Positions 1 through 7,813 of a DNA stretch of 64,000 nucleotides are shown here, one piece after another. This DNA is from Streptomyces triculaminicus. GTDB taxonomy: Bacteria > Actinomycetota > Actinomycetes > Streptomycetales > Streptomycetaceae. A program made the position numbers and the translations under genes. How positions within the stretch are numbered: position 1 is the first letter of the stretch; every line of letters starts with the position of its first letter. Where the stretch lies: contig NZ_JAFMOF010000005.1 in the NCBI RefSeq assembly GCF_017349075.1, positions 1-64,000 on the forward strand, given 5' to 3'. The notes under the pieces were generated by a model. That model was given only the letters and a program-made list of their open reading frames with translations, was not told where the DNA came from and did not search any database.

Positions 1-1
1 C

Positions 2-409
2 GCCTACCTCCGCAAGGACACCACCGGCATCACCCACGACATCCACCGCGCCTACGAGCTCTTCCCCGTCCTCCGCGAACGCGCCAAACAACCCGCCGGC
101 ACCCTCTCCGGCGGCGAACAACAAATGCTCGCCATGGGCCGCGCCCTCATGTCCCGCCCCAAACTCCTCATGCTCGACGAACCCTCCATGGGCCTCTCAC
201 CGATCATGATGCGAAAAATCACCGACACCATCGCCGAACTCAAAACCACCGGCACCACCATCCTGCTCGTCGAACAGAACGCCCAAGCCGCCCTCTCCCT
301 CGCCGACCGCGCCCACGTCATGGAAACCGGCAAAATCGTCCTCTCCGGAACCGGCACCGACCTCCTCCACGACGAATCCGTCCGCAAGGCCTACCTCGGC
401 GAAGACTGA
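2..409 (+). CDS. livF: Branched-chain amino-acid ABC transporter ATP-binding protein LivF (3' part)
   Basis: The gene runs in from the left edge, so only the last ~135 residues are present. It is an ABC ATPase: the signature LSGGEQQ lies near window residue 38, followed by the Walker B stretch LLMLDEPSMGLSP and the H-loop region TILLVEQNAQAALSLADR. LDEPSMGL and VEQN are typical of the LivF/HAAT subfamily, which powers uptake of leucine, isoleucine and valine with LivG, LivH, LivM and a binding protein. Walker A lies outside the window. It ends with TGA and is followed by a GC-rich hairpin shared with the convergent regulator gene. Family assignment is firm; the exact substrate is inferred. 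Confidence 0.9.
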   Translation, partial: AYLRKDTTGITHDIHRAYELFPVLRERAKQPAGTLSGGEQQMLAMGRALMSRPKLLMLDEPSMGLSPIMMRKITDTIAELKTTGTTILLVEQNAQAALSLADRAHVMETGKIVLSGTGTDLLHDESVRKAYLGED

Positions 410-421
410 GCGCATGCAAAA

Positions 422-449
422 GGGCCCGCATCCAACCGGACACGGGCCC
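422..449. terminator. Bidirectional terminator hairpin between livF and the ANTAR regulator
   Basis: Perfect 7-bp inverted repeat GGGCCCG (422-428) / CGGGCCC (443-449) with a 14-nt loop, between two convergent genes. No clear U-tract, as is common in Streptomyces. Confidence 0.6.
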
Positions 450-475
450 CTCGAACAACCAAACAATCAGAATCG

Positions 476-1126
476 CTACTGATCCTTCGCGGCCTTCTTC
501 TCCTTGGCATCCTCGATGACCGCCTCCGCCACCTGCTGCATCGACAAACGACGATCCATCGACGTCTTCTGAATCCACCGGAACGCCGCCGGCTCCGTCA
601 GCCCGTACTGCGTCTGCAGAATGCTCTTCGCCCGGTCCACCAGCTTCCGCGTCTCCAGCCGCTGCGAAAGATCCGCGACCTCCCGCTCCAGCGCCTTCAG
701 CTGCGTGAACCGCGACACCGCCATCTCGATGGCCGGAACGACATCGCTCTTGCTGAACGGCTTCACCAAGTAGGCCATGGCCCCCGCGTCCCGCGCCCGC
801 TCCACGAGATCACGCTGCGAGAACGCCGTCAGCATCAACACCGGCGCGATCGACTCCGCACCGATCCGCTCGGCCGCGGAGATCCCGTCCAGCACCGGCA
901 TCTTCACGTCGAGGATCACCAGGTCGGGACGGTGCTCCCGCGCCAGCGCGACCGCGGTCTCGCCGTCGCCCGCCTCGCCCACGACGGAGTAGCCCTCTTC
1001 CTCGAGCATCTCCTTGAGGTCGAGCCGGATGAGGGCCTCGTCCTCGGCGATCACGACGCGCGTGACGTTCGGAGGGGTGTGCTGCGGCTCGTCGTCGACA
1101 GGCGGCTGGGGCTCGGCGGCGCTCAC
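476..1126 (-). CDS. ANTAR-domain response regulator (PdtaR-like)
   Basis: 216-residue RNA-binding response regulator. Residues ~22-140 form a CheY-like receiver: acidic pocket VVIAEDEALIR, phospho-acceptor Asp in LVILDVKMPVLDG, conserved Thr in LMLTAF and Lys in YLVKPFSK. A short coiled linker (LEREVADLSQRLETRKLVD) leads to a C-terminal ANTAR domain (~150-210) with the three-helix pattern AKSILQTQYGLTEPAAFRWI ... MQQVAEAVIEDA. ANTAR proteins bind paired hairpins in mRNA leaders and antiterminate. The layout matches mycobacterial PdtaR, which partners with PdtaS. No kinase is adjacent. The ~20-residue acidic/proline-rich N-terminus precedes the domain. Targets are unknown. Confidence 0.9.
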   Translation of the reverse strand: MSAAEPQPPVDDEPQHTPPNVTRVVIAEDEALIRLDLKEMLEEEGYSVVGEAGDGETAVALAREHRPDLVILDVKMPVLDGISAAERIGAESIAPVLMLTAFSQRDLVERARDAGAMAYLVKPFSKSDVVPAIEMAVSRFTQLKALEREVADLSQRLETRKLVDRAKSILQTQYGLTEPAAFRWIQKTSMDRRLSMQQVAEAVIEDAKEKKAAKDQ

Positions 1127-1215
1127 GGGTCTCCTCGCTCAGGGCAGGTGGTGCCATACGAGCGTACCTAGCACCGTCCCACAACACGCACGCGGTATGG
1201 TGTCTCGAGCAGCAC

Positions 1216-1299
1216 GCCCGGTTGGTGGAACTGGTCAGACACGCGAGTCTCAAACACTCGTGCCCTTTGGGCATGTGGGTTCGAATCCCACACCGGGCA
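1216..1299 (+). tRNA. tRNA-Leu (anticodon CAA)
   Basis: 84 nt fold as a class II tRNA. Acceptor stem GCCCGGT (1216-1222) pairs with ACCGGGC (1292-1298), discriminator A1299. Anticodon stem CGAGT/ACTCG encloses loop CTCAAAC with anticodon CAA at 1251-1253, which reads UUG. The long variable arm GCCC-TTT-GGGC is typical of tRNA-Leu. The T arm is GTGGG-TTCGAAT-CCCAC. The 3' CCA is not fully encoded (CCG follows the discriminator), as is usual in Streptomyces. Confidence 0.96.
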
Positions 1300-1331
1300 C
1301 CGAACATCCACAAAGCGGATTTTCTCCATCG

Positions 1332-1345
1332 CGTGAATCTTCACG
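1332..1345. promoter_or_regulatory. Inverted repeat CGTGAA-TC-TTCACG upstream of the endonuclease-like gene
   Basis: 6-bp arms with a 2-nt centre, 43 nt before the ATG at 1388 and 32 nt after the tRNA. The same 14-mer recurs at 33694-33707. A binding site is possible but unproven. Confidence 0.3.
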
Positions 1346-1387
1346 AATCCGCCGCATCGTGAACATGCGATCACGCACAGTGATGCC

Positions 1388-2176
1388 ATGCAGTTTCACG
1401 GTTCCGAAGTGCGTCAGCGCGCGCTGGACCTCATCGCCTCAGGTGCTACCAACGCCGAAGTCTCCCGACGGCTGGCCGTACCACCGGGCACTGTCAGCTA
1501 CTGGCTCCACATGGACAGATCCAAGCGCGGCGAATGCCCAGGCGCCCACCAGACGAGGTGCCCTCGGTGCACCGGTCGGGAGCTCGACGAGGCCGCCTAT
1601 TCCTACCTGCTCGGCCTGTACCTGGGCGACGGACACATCGTCCAGTACTCCCAGCACCGGGTGCCCAGCCTGATGATCACCTGTGGTGACGTATGGCCCG
1701 GACTCATGGACGCGTGCCACGCCGCGATGGAAGCGGTCTTCCCCGACAACTCGGTCTGCCGGGTCCGCAAGATCGGCTGCCACAACGTGAAGGTCTACTC
1801 GAAACACCTGTGGTGCATGTTCCCCCAACACGGCCCGGGCAAGAAGCACGAGAGACGGATTGAGCTCGAGCCCTGGCAGCAGCAGATCGTGGACGCACAT
1901 CCTTGGGAGTTCATCCGCGGACTTGTCCACTCCGACGGCTGCCGCATCACCAACTGGACCGTCCGCCTTGTCGGCGGCGAACGTAAGCGCTACGAGTACC
2001 CGCGCTACTTCTTCACCAACAAGTCGGACGACATCCGACAGCTCTACTGCGACACCCTCGACAAGGTCGGGGTCGAGTGGAAGGTGACCCGGCGCGGCAG
2101 CGATCCGTACAACATCTCCGTGGCCCGCAAAGCCTCCGTCGCCCTCATGGACACCCACATAGGCCCGAAGTACTGA
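1388..2176 (+). CDS. HTH plus LAGLIDADG-type homing-endonuclease-like protein
   Basis: 262 residues. The N-terminus (~1-45) is a Hin/transposase-type helix-turn-helix: RQRALDLIASGATNAEVSRR then VPPGTVSYWL. A Cys pair (RCPRC) follows. Two LAGLIDADG-like helices are visible: YSYLLGLYLGDGHI (~70) and WEFIRGLVHSDGCR (~177), each ending in the acidic residue expected at the active site. This is a compact two-motif monomeric layout. It lies directly downstream of tRNA-Leu(CAA) and ends 6 nt before the convergent pyk stop, so the two share a 3' junction. It is not inside an intron or intein here; free-standing copies may be regulators or mobile endonucleases. No strong ribosome-binding site precedes the ATG. 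Confidence 0.75.
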   Translation: MQFHGSEVRQRALDLIASGATNAEVSRRLAVPPGTVSYWLHMDRSKRGECPGAHQTRCPRCTGRELDEAAYSYLLGLYLGDGHIVQYSQHRVPSLMITCGDVWPGLMDACHAAMEAVFPDNSVCRVRKIGCHNVKVYSKHLWCMFPQHGPGKKHERRIELEPWQQQIVDAHPWEFIRGLVHSDGCRITNWTVRLVGGERKRYEYPRYFFTNKSDDIRQLYCDTLDKVGVEWKVTRRGSDPYNISVARKASVALMDTHIGPKY

Positions 2177-2182
2177 TCACCC

Positions 2183-3619
2183 CTACTTCGGCGAGTCGTC
2201 CTCTCCGATGTGGTGCACCCGCACCAGGTTCGTCGTGCCCGGAGTGCCCGGCGGGGAGCCGGCCGTGATGATGACCATGTCGCCCTTGCGGCAGCGGCCG
2301 ATCCGCAGCAGGTATTCGTCGACCTGCTCGACCATCTCGTCGGTCGTCTGCACCATCGGGCCGAGGAAGGTCTCCACGCCCCAGGTCAGGTTGAGCTGTG
2401 ACCGGGTCGCCGGCTCGGGGGTGAAGGCCAGGAGCGGGATGGGTGACCGGTAGCGCGACAGCCTCCGTACTGTGTCACCGGATTGAGTGAACGCCACAAG
2501 GAACTTGGCGCCGAGGAAGTCGCCCATCTCGGCTGCGGCGCGGGCCACGGATCCGCCCTGGGTGCGGGGCTTGCTCCGCTCGGTGAGTGGGGGGAGGCCC
2601 TTGGCGAGGACGTCTTCCTCGGCGGCCTCGACGATGCGGCCCATGGTCTTGACGGTCTCGATGGGGTAATTGCCGACGCTGGTCTCGCCGCTGAGCATGA
2701 CGGCGTCGGTGCCGTCGATGACGGCGTTGGCGACGTCGGAGGCCTCGGCGCGGGTGGGGCGGGAGGCGTCGATCATGGAGTCGAGCATCTGGGTGGCGAC
2801 GATCACCGGCTTGGCGTTGCGCTTGGCGAGCTTGATCGCTCGCTTCTGTACGATCGGGACCTTTTCGAGGGGCATTTCGACGCCGAGGTCGCCGCGGGCG
2901 ACCATGATGCCGTCGAAGGCGGCGATGATGTCGTCGAGGTTCTGTACGGCCTGGGGCTTTTCGATCTTGGCGATGACGGGGAGGCGGCGGCCTTCCTCGT
3001 CCATGACGCGGTGGACGTCGTGGATGTCGTGGCCGGTGCGGACGAAGGAGAGGGCGATGACGTCGGCGCCGGTGGTGAGGGCCCAGCGGAGGTCGTCGAT
3101 GTCCTTTTCGGAGAGGGCGGGGACGGAGACGGCGACTCCGGGGAGGTTGAGTCCCTTGTGGTCGGAGATCATGCCGCCTTCGATGACGATGGTCTTGACC
3201 CGGGGGCCGCGGACCTCGATGACTTCGAGGGTGACGCGGCCGTCGTCGACGAGGATGCGTTCGCCTTGGGTGACGTCGCCGGCGAGGCCTTCGTAGGTGG
3301 TGCCGCAGTGGTGGCGGTCGCCTTCGACGCCTTCTTCGACGGTGATGGTGAACTCGTCGCCGCGTTCAAGGAGTACGGGGCCTTCGCGGAAGCGGCCGAG
3401 GCGGATCTTCGGGCCCTGAAGATCGGCGAGGATGCCGATGTTGCGGCCTGTTTCGTCGGCCGCTTTGCGGACGCGTTGGTACCGCGCTTCGTGTTCGGCG
3501 TAGGTGCCGTGGCTGAGGTTGAAGCGGGCGACGTCCATTCCGGCTTCGACGAGGGCCTTGATCTGCTCGTACGAGTCGGTGGCCGGCCCCAGGGTGCAGA
3601 CGATTTTCGCTCGGCGCAT
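2183..3619 (-). CDS. pyk: Pyruvate kinase
   Basis: 478 residues, full length for a bacterial pyruvate kinase, which converts phosphoenolpyruvate and ADP to pyruvate and ATP at the end of glycolysis in the cytoplasm. The N-terminus MRRAKIVCTLGPAT and FNLSHG carry substrate and K+/Mg2+ ligands. The signature IAKIEKPQAVQNLDDI holds the catalytic Lys and metal-binding Glu, followed by GIMVARGDLGVEMP and KPVIVATQMLDSM. The C-terminal third is the allosteric domain. The start is the ATG at 3619. It is convergent with the endonuclease-like gene and has its own upstream region (3620-3719), AT-rich for this genome. Confidence 0.97.
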   Translation of the reverse strand: MRRAKIVCTLGPATDSYEQIKALVEAGMDVARFNLSHGTYAEHEARYQRVRKAADETGRNIGILADLQGPKIRLGRFREGPVLLERGDEFTITVEEGVEGDRHHCGTTYEGLAGDVTQGERILVDDGRVTLEVIEVRGPRVKTIVIEGGMISDHKGLNLPGVAVSVPALSEKDIDDLRWALTTGADVIALSFVRTGHDIHDVHRVMDEEGRRLPVIAKIEKPQAVQNLDDIIAAFDGIMVARGDLGVEMPLEKVPIVQKRAIKLAKRNAKPVIVATQMLDSMIDASRPTRAEASDVANAVIDGTDAVMLSGETSVGNYPIETVKTMGRIVEAAEEDVLAKGLPPLTERSKPRTQGGSVARAAAEMGDFLGAKFLVAFTQSGDTVRRLSRYRSPIPLLAFTPEPATRSQLNLTWGVETFLGPMVQTTDEMVEQVDEYLLRIGRCRKGDMVIITAGSPPGTPGTTNLVRVHHIGEDDSPK

Positions 3620-3719
3620 GGCACGACCTTATGACCTACTCATGGGTAGAGAATTGTCCTGCCGCATCTGACCAACGACCTTTTAGTGAAAGCTTGTTGA
3701 CACCTTGTGAAACGTGCAG

Positions 3720-3743
3720 GGGGGCGCTCCGATGAGCGCCCCC
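3720..3743. terminator. Terminator hairpin after the SIMPL-domain gene
   Basis: Perfect 10-bp inverted repeat GGGGGCGCTC (3720-3729) / GAGCGCCCCC (3734-3743), CGAT loop, 33 nt beyond the stop of the minus-strand SIMPL gene and upstream of pyk. Confidence 0.7.
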
Positions 3744-3775
3744 AGGGGGTGGCTCAGGGCTGCCTCAGGGGTGTC

Positions 3776-4511
3776 TCACAGGGTCGGGCGCGTCATCGTA
3801 AACCGGGCGTTGACGTGGGCGTAGAGGGTCTGTCGCTGGGGTTCGAGGTCGAGGGCGGGGGCCGGCTCGGGGGCGGCTCCGGCGAAGCCGGATCCGCCGG
3901 CGCGGGGTCGGCCGGCGGGTCGGGCGGGGAGGCCCATGGGGGTGGGGTTTTCGGCTCCGGTGTCGGCGAGTTCGACGACGGCGGTGAGTTGGGCGCCGAG
4001 TGCGGCGGCGTATTCGCGGGCGCGTTGGACGGCTTCGTGGACGGCTTGGCGGCGGGCTTCGCCGTGGGCGGGTGAGTCGGGGCGGAGGCTCCACCAGGGG
4101 CCGTCGACGCGGGTGAGTTCGAGTTCGGCGAGGCGGGTGGCGAGTTCGCCGAGTGCGGTGAAGTCGATGAGGGTGGCGGTGACGCGGACGCGGCCGTGGT
4201 AGGCGCGTATGCGTTCGTGGCGGCCTTTTTCGGTGAGTTGGGGGGTGATGGTGAAGGTGCCGGTTTCGATTTTTTCGACGGCTTCGCCGTAGGACTTGAG
4301 GAGGTCGAGGACGTGGTTGTTGCGGCGGGTGAGGTCGCCGAGGGCGGTGCGGCGGTCGGTGCCGCGGGCGCTGACGGTGATGCCGAGGTGGGCGATTTCG
4401 GGGTCGACTTCGAGGCGGGCTTCGCCGCGGACGGCGATGCGGGGGTGTCGGGGTTCCGTAGGGGAGGTGGGGGTTCTCGGGTGGGGTGGTGGGGTGTTGG
4501 GGTGTGGTCAT
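3776..4511 (-). pseudogene. SIMPL-domain (DUF541) protein, 5' end frameshifted
   Basis: From about 4445 down to the TGA at 3778-3776 one minus-strand frame reads as a SIMPL/DUF541 protein of ~220 residues: PRIAVRGEARLEVDPEIAHL, GITVSARGTDRRTALGDL, GTFTITPQLTEKGRHERIR, RVTATLIDF and ending ARFTMTRPTL. That frame has no ATG, GTG or TTG upstream. The only sensible start, ATG at 4511 (MTTPQHPTTPPENPHLPYG), lies in another frame, so a one-base indel in the C-rich first ~22 codons is needed. The rest is intact with normal codon use, which favours a sequence error over decay. SIMPL proteins are poorly understood; this one has no evident signal peptide. Confidence 0.75.
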
Positions 4512-4630
4512 GGGGTTCAGCGTCCCAGGTGGTGACGGGATCGCAACCTTGTGAGGGTGTCGGTGGGGGTGGGGGCTGGGCCAGAATCTACGCGCGTTGG
4601 TTCTGGATATGAATGGGGAGAACAGAACAT

Positions 4631-6427
4631 ATGCCGCTCAATCGTAGGAATTTCCTGGGGCGTACGGCCGTGACGGGTGCGGGTGTGGCCCTTGCGGGTG
4701 CGGTGGGGACGGTGCCGGCCGAGGCGGAGTCCGTGGGGCGCCGGAAGAAGCGGTACGCGTTCACCGTGATGGGGACGACGGACCTGCATGGGAACGTCTT
4801 CAACTGGGACTACTTCACGGATGCCGAGTTCGACGACAAGGCGCACAACGATGTGGGTCTGGCGAAGATCTCGACGCTGGTGAGCCAGGTGCGGTCGGAG
4901 AAGGGTCGCCGGAACACGCTGTTGATCGACGCGGGTGACACGATCCAGGGCACTCAGCTGTCGTACTACTACGCGAAGGTCGACCCGATCACGGGTGCGA
5001 ACGGTCCGGTGCATCCGATGGCGCAGGCCATGAACGCGATCGGTTATGACGCGGCGGCGCTGGGCAATCACGAGTTCAATTACGGTATTCCGACGCTGCG
5101 GAAGTTCGAGGAGCAGTGCGATTTCCCGTTGCTGGGGGCGAACGCGCTGGATGCGAAGACGTTGCGTCCGGCGTTCCGGCCTTATGTGATCAAGAAGGTG
5201 TGTACGCCGTTCGGTCGTGATGTGCGGGTGGCGATTCTGGGTCTGACCAATCCGGGGATCGCGATCTGGGACAAGGCGAATGTGCAGGGGAAGATGGTTT
5301 TCCCGGGGCTTGAGGAGCAGGCGGCGAAGTGGGTGCCGAAGCTGCGTTCGCTGGGTGCGGATGTGGTGATCGTGTCGGCGCATTCGGGTTCGAGCGGGAC
5401 GTCGTCGTACGGCGATCAGCTGCCGTATGTGGAGAACGCGGCGGCGCTGGTGGCCGAGCAGGTGCCGGGGATCGACGCGATTCTGGTGGGGCATGCGCAT
5501 ACGGAGATTCCCGAGTACCGGGTGGCGAACAAGAAGACGGGCAAGCAGGTGGTGCTGTCCGAGCCGCTGAAGTGGGGGCAGCGGCTGACGTTGTTCGACT
5601 TCTCCGTGGTGTGGGAGCACGGTGCCTGGCAGGTGGAGTCGGTGGGTGCGAAGGTGCTGAACTCCAACACGGCGGCCGAGGACCGGAGGATCACGCGTCT
5701 GCTGGGTGACGAGCACCGGAAGGTGGTGGCGTACGTCAACCAGGTGATCGGTACGTCGACGGCGGCGATGAGCGCGGCGGAGGCCGCGTACAAGGACACG
5801 CCGGTGATCGATTTCATCAACCATGTGCAGGTCGAGACGGTGAAGGCGGCGCTGGCGGGTACGGCGTACGCGAAGCTGCCGGTGCTGTCGCAGGCGTCGT
5901 GTTTCTCGCGTACGGCGGCGGTTCCGGCGGGGAAGGTGTCGATCCGCCAGGTGGCGGGGCTGTATCCGTTCGAGAACACGCTGGAGGCGCGGCTGTTGAC
6001 GGGCGCTCAGCTGCGGGAGTACCTGGAGTTCTCGGCGCGGTATTACGTACGGACGGCGGCCGGCGTGCCGGTGGATCCGGCGAAGCTGACGAATGCCGAG
6101 TCGATTCCGGATTACAACTACGACGTGGTGGGCGGTCTCTCGTACGAGATCGACATCGCGAAGGCGCCGGGGTCGCGGATCGTGAACCTCTCGTTCGACG
6201 GGAAGCCGCTCGAGGACTCCGCCGAATTCGTCCTGGCGGTGAACAACTACCGGGCGAGCGGTGGCGGGAACTTCCCGCATGTGGCGCGTTCCAAGCAGTT
6301 GTGGGCGAATTCGGAGGAGATTCGTAACACCATCATCGGCTGGGTGAAGGCCAAGGGGTCGATCGATGTGGCCGGCTTCGCGTCAGTGGACTGGAAGCTG
6401 ACGCGGGATGGTGTGCCGGTTTTCTGA
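4631..6427 (+). CDS. Exported 5'-nucleotidase/metallophosphoesterase (UshA/YfkN family)
   Basis: 598 residues from the ATG at 4631, chosen over the in-frame ATG at 4613 because GGGGAG lies 10 nt upstream. It opens with a twin-arginine signal (LNRRNFLGRTAV, then GAGVALAGAVGTVPAEA). The metallophosphatase domain (~40-330) has the ordered motifs GTTDLHGN, DAGDTIQGT, LGNHEFNYG, VSAHSG and GHAHTEIPE, which ligate two metals. The C-terminal 5'-nucleotidase domain (~350-590) shows SRTAAVPAGKVSIRQV, YPFENTLEARLLTG and NNYRASGGGNFP. Such enzymes dephosphorylate extracellular nucleotides or cyclic nucleotides for phosphate scavenging. Its 3' end overlaps the convergent hydroxylase gene by 45 bp. Confidence 0.93.
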   Translation: MPLNRRNFLGRTAVTGAGVALAGAVGTVPAEAESVGRRKKRYAFTVMGTTDLHGNVFNWDYFTDAEFDDKAHNDVGLAKISTLVSQVRSEKGRRNTLLIDAGDTIQGTQLSYYYAKVDPITGANGPVHPMAQAMNAIGYDAAALGNHEFNYGIPTLRKFEEQCDFPLLGANALDAKTLRPAFRPYVIKKVCTPFGRDVRVAILGLTNPGIAIWDKANVQGKMVFPGLEEQAAKWVPKLRSLGADVVIVSAHSGSSGTSSYGDQLPYVENAAALVAEQVPGIDAILVGHAHTEIPEYRVANKKTGKQVVLSEPLKWGQRLTLFDFSVVWEHGAWQVESVGAKVLNSNTAAEDRRITRLLGDEHRKVVAYVNQVIGTSTAAMSAAEAAYKDTPVIDFINHVQVETVKAALAGTAYAKLPVLSQASCFSRTAAVPAGKVSIRQVAGLYPFENTLEARLLTGAQLREYLEFSARYYVRTAAGVPVDPAKLTNAESIPDYNYDVVGGLSYEIDIAKAPGSRIVNLSFDGKPLEDSAEFVLAVNNYRASGGGNFPHVARSKQLWANSEEIRNTIIGWVKAKGSIDVAGFASVDWKLTRDGVPVF

Positions 6428-7813
6428 GGTGTGGTGGTTCTGGAGTCGTGGTTGTGGCCGCGGCTCCAGGCCGAAGGTGGTGAAGGCGGTGCGCTGGGGC
6501 TGGGGGTAGGTGGTCTTGCCGGTGATGGCGTTGAGGATGACGGTGCTGCGCCAGGCGGCGAGGCCGAGGTCGGGGGTGCCGACGCCGTGGGTGTGGGTTT
6601 CGGCGTTCTGGACGTGGACGGCGCCCTTGACGGAGGGGTCGAGGACGAGCCGGTGGTGTTCGTCGATGCGGGGGCGGCCGTTGGAGTCGCGGCGGATGTA
6701 GGGGTCGAGGGCGGCGAGGAGGGTGTCGACGCGGCGTTCGCGGTAGCCGGTGGCGAGGACGACGGCGTCGGTGGTGAGGCGGGAGCGGGTGCCCTGCTGG
6801 GTGTGTTCGAGGTGGAGTTCGACGCGGGTGGCGCCGACGCGTCCGGCGGTGCGGACGAAGACTCCTGGGGTGAGGACGGTGTCGGGCCAGCCGCCGTCGA
6901 GGCTTCGGCGGTAGAGCTCGTCGTGGATGTCGGCGATGGTTTTGGCGTCGATGCCCTGGTGGAGCTGCCATTGCTGGGGCAGGACCTGGTCGCGTACGGG
7001 TTCGGGGAGGGTGCGGAAGTAGTGGGTGTAGTCGGGGGTGAAGTGTTCGAGGCCGAGCTTGCTGTATTCCATGGGGGCGAAGGCGGGGCTGCGGGCGAGC
7101 CAGTGGAGTTTTTCGCGGCCTGTGGGGCGGTGGCGCAGGAGGTCGAGGAAGACTTCGGCGCCTGATTGTCCTGAGCCGATGACGGTGATGTGTTCGGCGT
7201 CGAGGAGTTTGGCGCGGTTGTCGAGGTAGTCGGCGGAGTGGATGACGGGGACGCCGGGGGCTTCGGCGAGGGGGCGCAGGGGTTCGGGGATGTAGGGGGC
7301 GGTGCCGACGCCGAGGACGAGGTTGCGGGTGTAGGCGCGGCCGAGGGCGTCGGCTTCGCCTTCGGGGTCGAGTTGGGTGTAGTCGATTTCGAAGAGGACG
7401 CGTTCGGGGTTCCAGCGGACGGCGTCGATGTGGTGGTTGAAGTGGAGTCCGGTGAGGTTTTCGCTGACCCAGCGGCAGTAGGCGTCGTATTCGGCGCGGT
7501 GGATGTGGTGGCGCTCGGAGAAGTAGAAGGGGAAGAGGCGTTCTTGGGTTTTGAGGTAGTTGAGGAAGGTCCAGGGGCTGGTGGGGTCGGCGAGGGTGAC
7601 GAGGTCGGCGAGGTAGGGGACTTGGAGGGTGGTGCCGTCGATGAGGAGGCCGGGGTGCCATCGGAAGGCGGGGCTCTGGTCGTAGAAGGCGGTGCGGAGG
7701 TCGTCGAGGGGGTGGGCGAGGGCGGCGAGGGAGAGGTTGAAGGGGCCGATGCCGATGCCGACGAGGTCGAGGGGTTGGTCGGGGGCCGAGGCTGGGTGCT
7801 GAGGGGTGGTCAT
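6383..7813 (-). CDS. L-lysine/L-ornithine N-hydroxylase family, DesB-like
   Basis: 476-residue flavin N-hydroxylase (lysine N6-hydroxylase, IucD/DesB type) that would hydroxylate an amino group (cadaverine or lysine) using FAD and NADPH. Features: N-terminal FAD site VGIGIGPFNLSLAAL, substrate region RWHPGLLIDGTTLQVPYL, NADPH site ITVIGSGQSGAEVFLDLL, and late motifs VLATGYRERRVD and THGVGTPDLGLAAWRS. Its ATG overlaps the decarboxylase stop (ATGA), the usual desA-desB coupling. The acyltransferase (desC) and NIS synthetase (desD) expected downstream are absent; instead it runs 45 bp into the nucleotidase gene. The last ~25 residues are atypical, so a late frameshift is possible. Substrate is inferred. 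Confidence 0.85.
   Translation of the reverse strand: MTTPQHPASAPDQPLDLVGIGIGPFNLSLAALAHPLDDLRTAFYDQSPAFRWHPGLLIDGTTLQVPYLADLVTLADPTSPWTFLNYLKTQERLFPFYFSERHHIHRAEYDAYCRWVSENLTGLHFNHHIDAVRWNPERVLFEIDYTQLDPEGEADALGRAYTRNLVLGVGTAPYIPEPLRPLAEAPGVPVIHSADYLDNRAKLLDAEHITVIGSGQSGAEVFLDLLRHRPTGREKLHWLARSPAFAPMEYSKLGLEHFTPDYTHYFRTLPEPVRDQVLPQQWQLHQGIDAKTIADIHDELYRRSLDGGWPDTVLTPGVFVRTAGRVGATRVELHLEHTQQGTRSRLTTDAVVLATGYRERRVDTLLAALDPYIRRDSNGRPRIDEHHRLVLDPSVKGAVHVQNAETHTHGVGTPDLGLAAWRSTVILNAITGKTTYPQPQRTAFTTFGLEPRPQPRLQNHHTSENRHTIPRQLPVH

Noticed and set aside
2483..3634. 383-codon plus-strand open frame opposite pyk
   Set aside because: Asp/Gly/Val-rich shadow of pyruvate kinase.
3765..4511. Arg/Pro/His-rich 248-codon minus-strand frame
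   Set aside because: Out-of-frame reading of the SIMPL gene; only its first ~22 codons are likely to be real.
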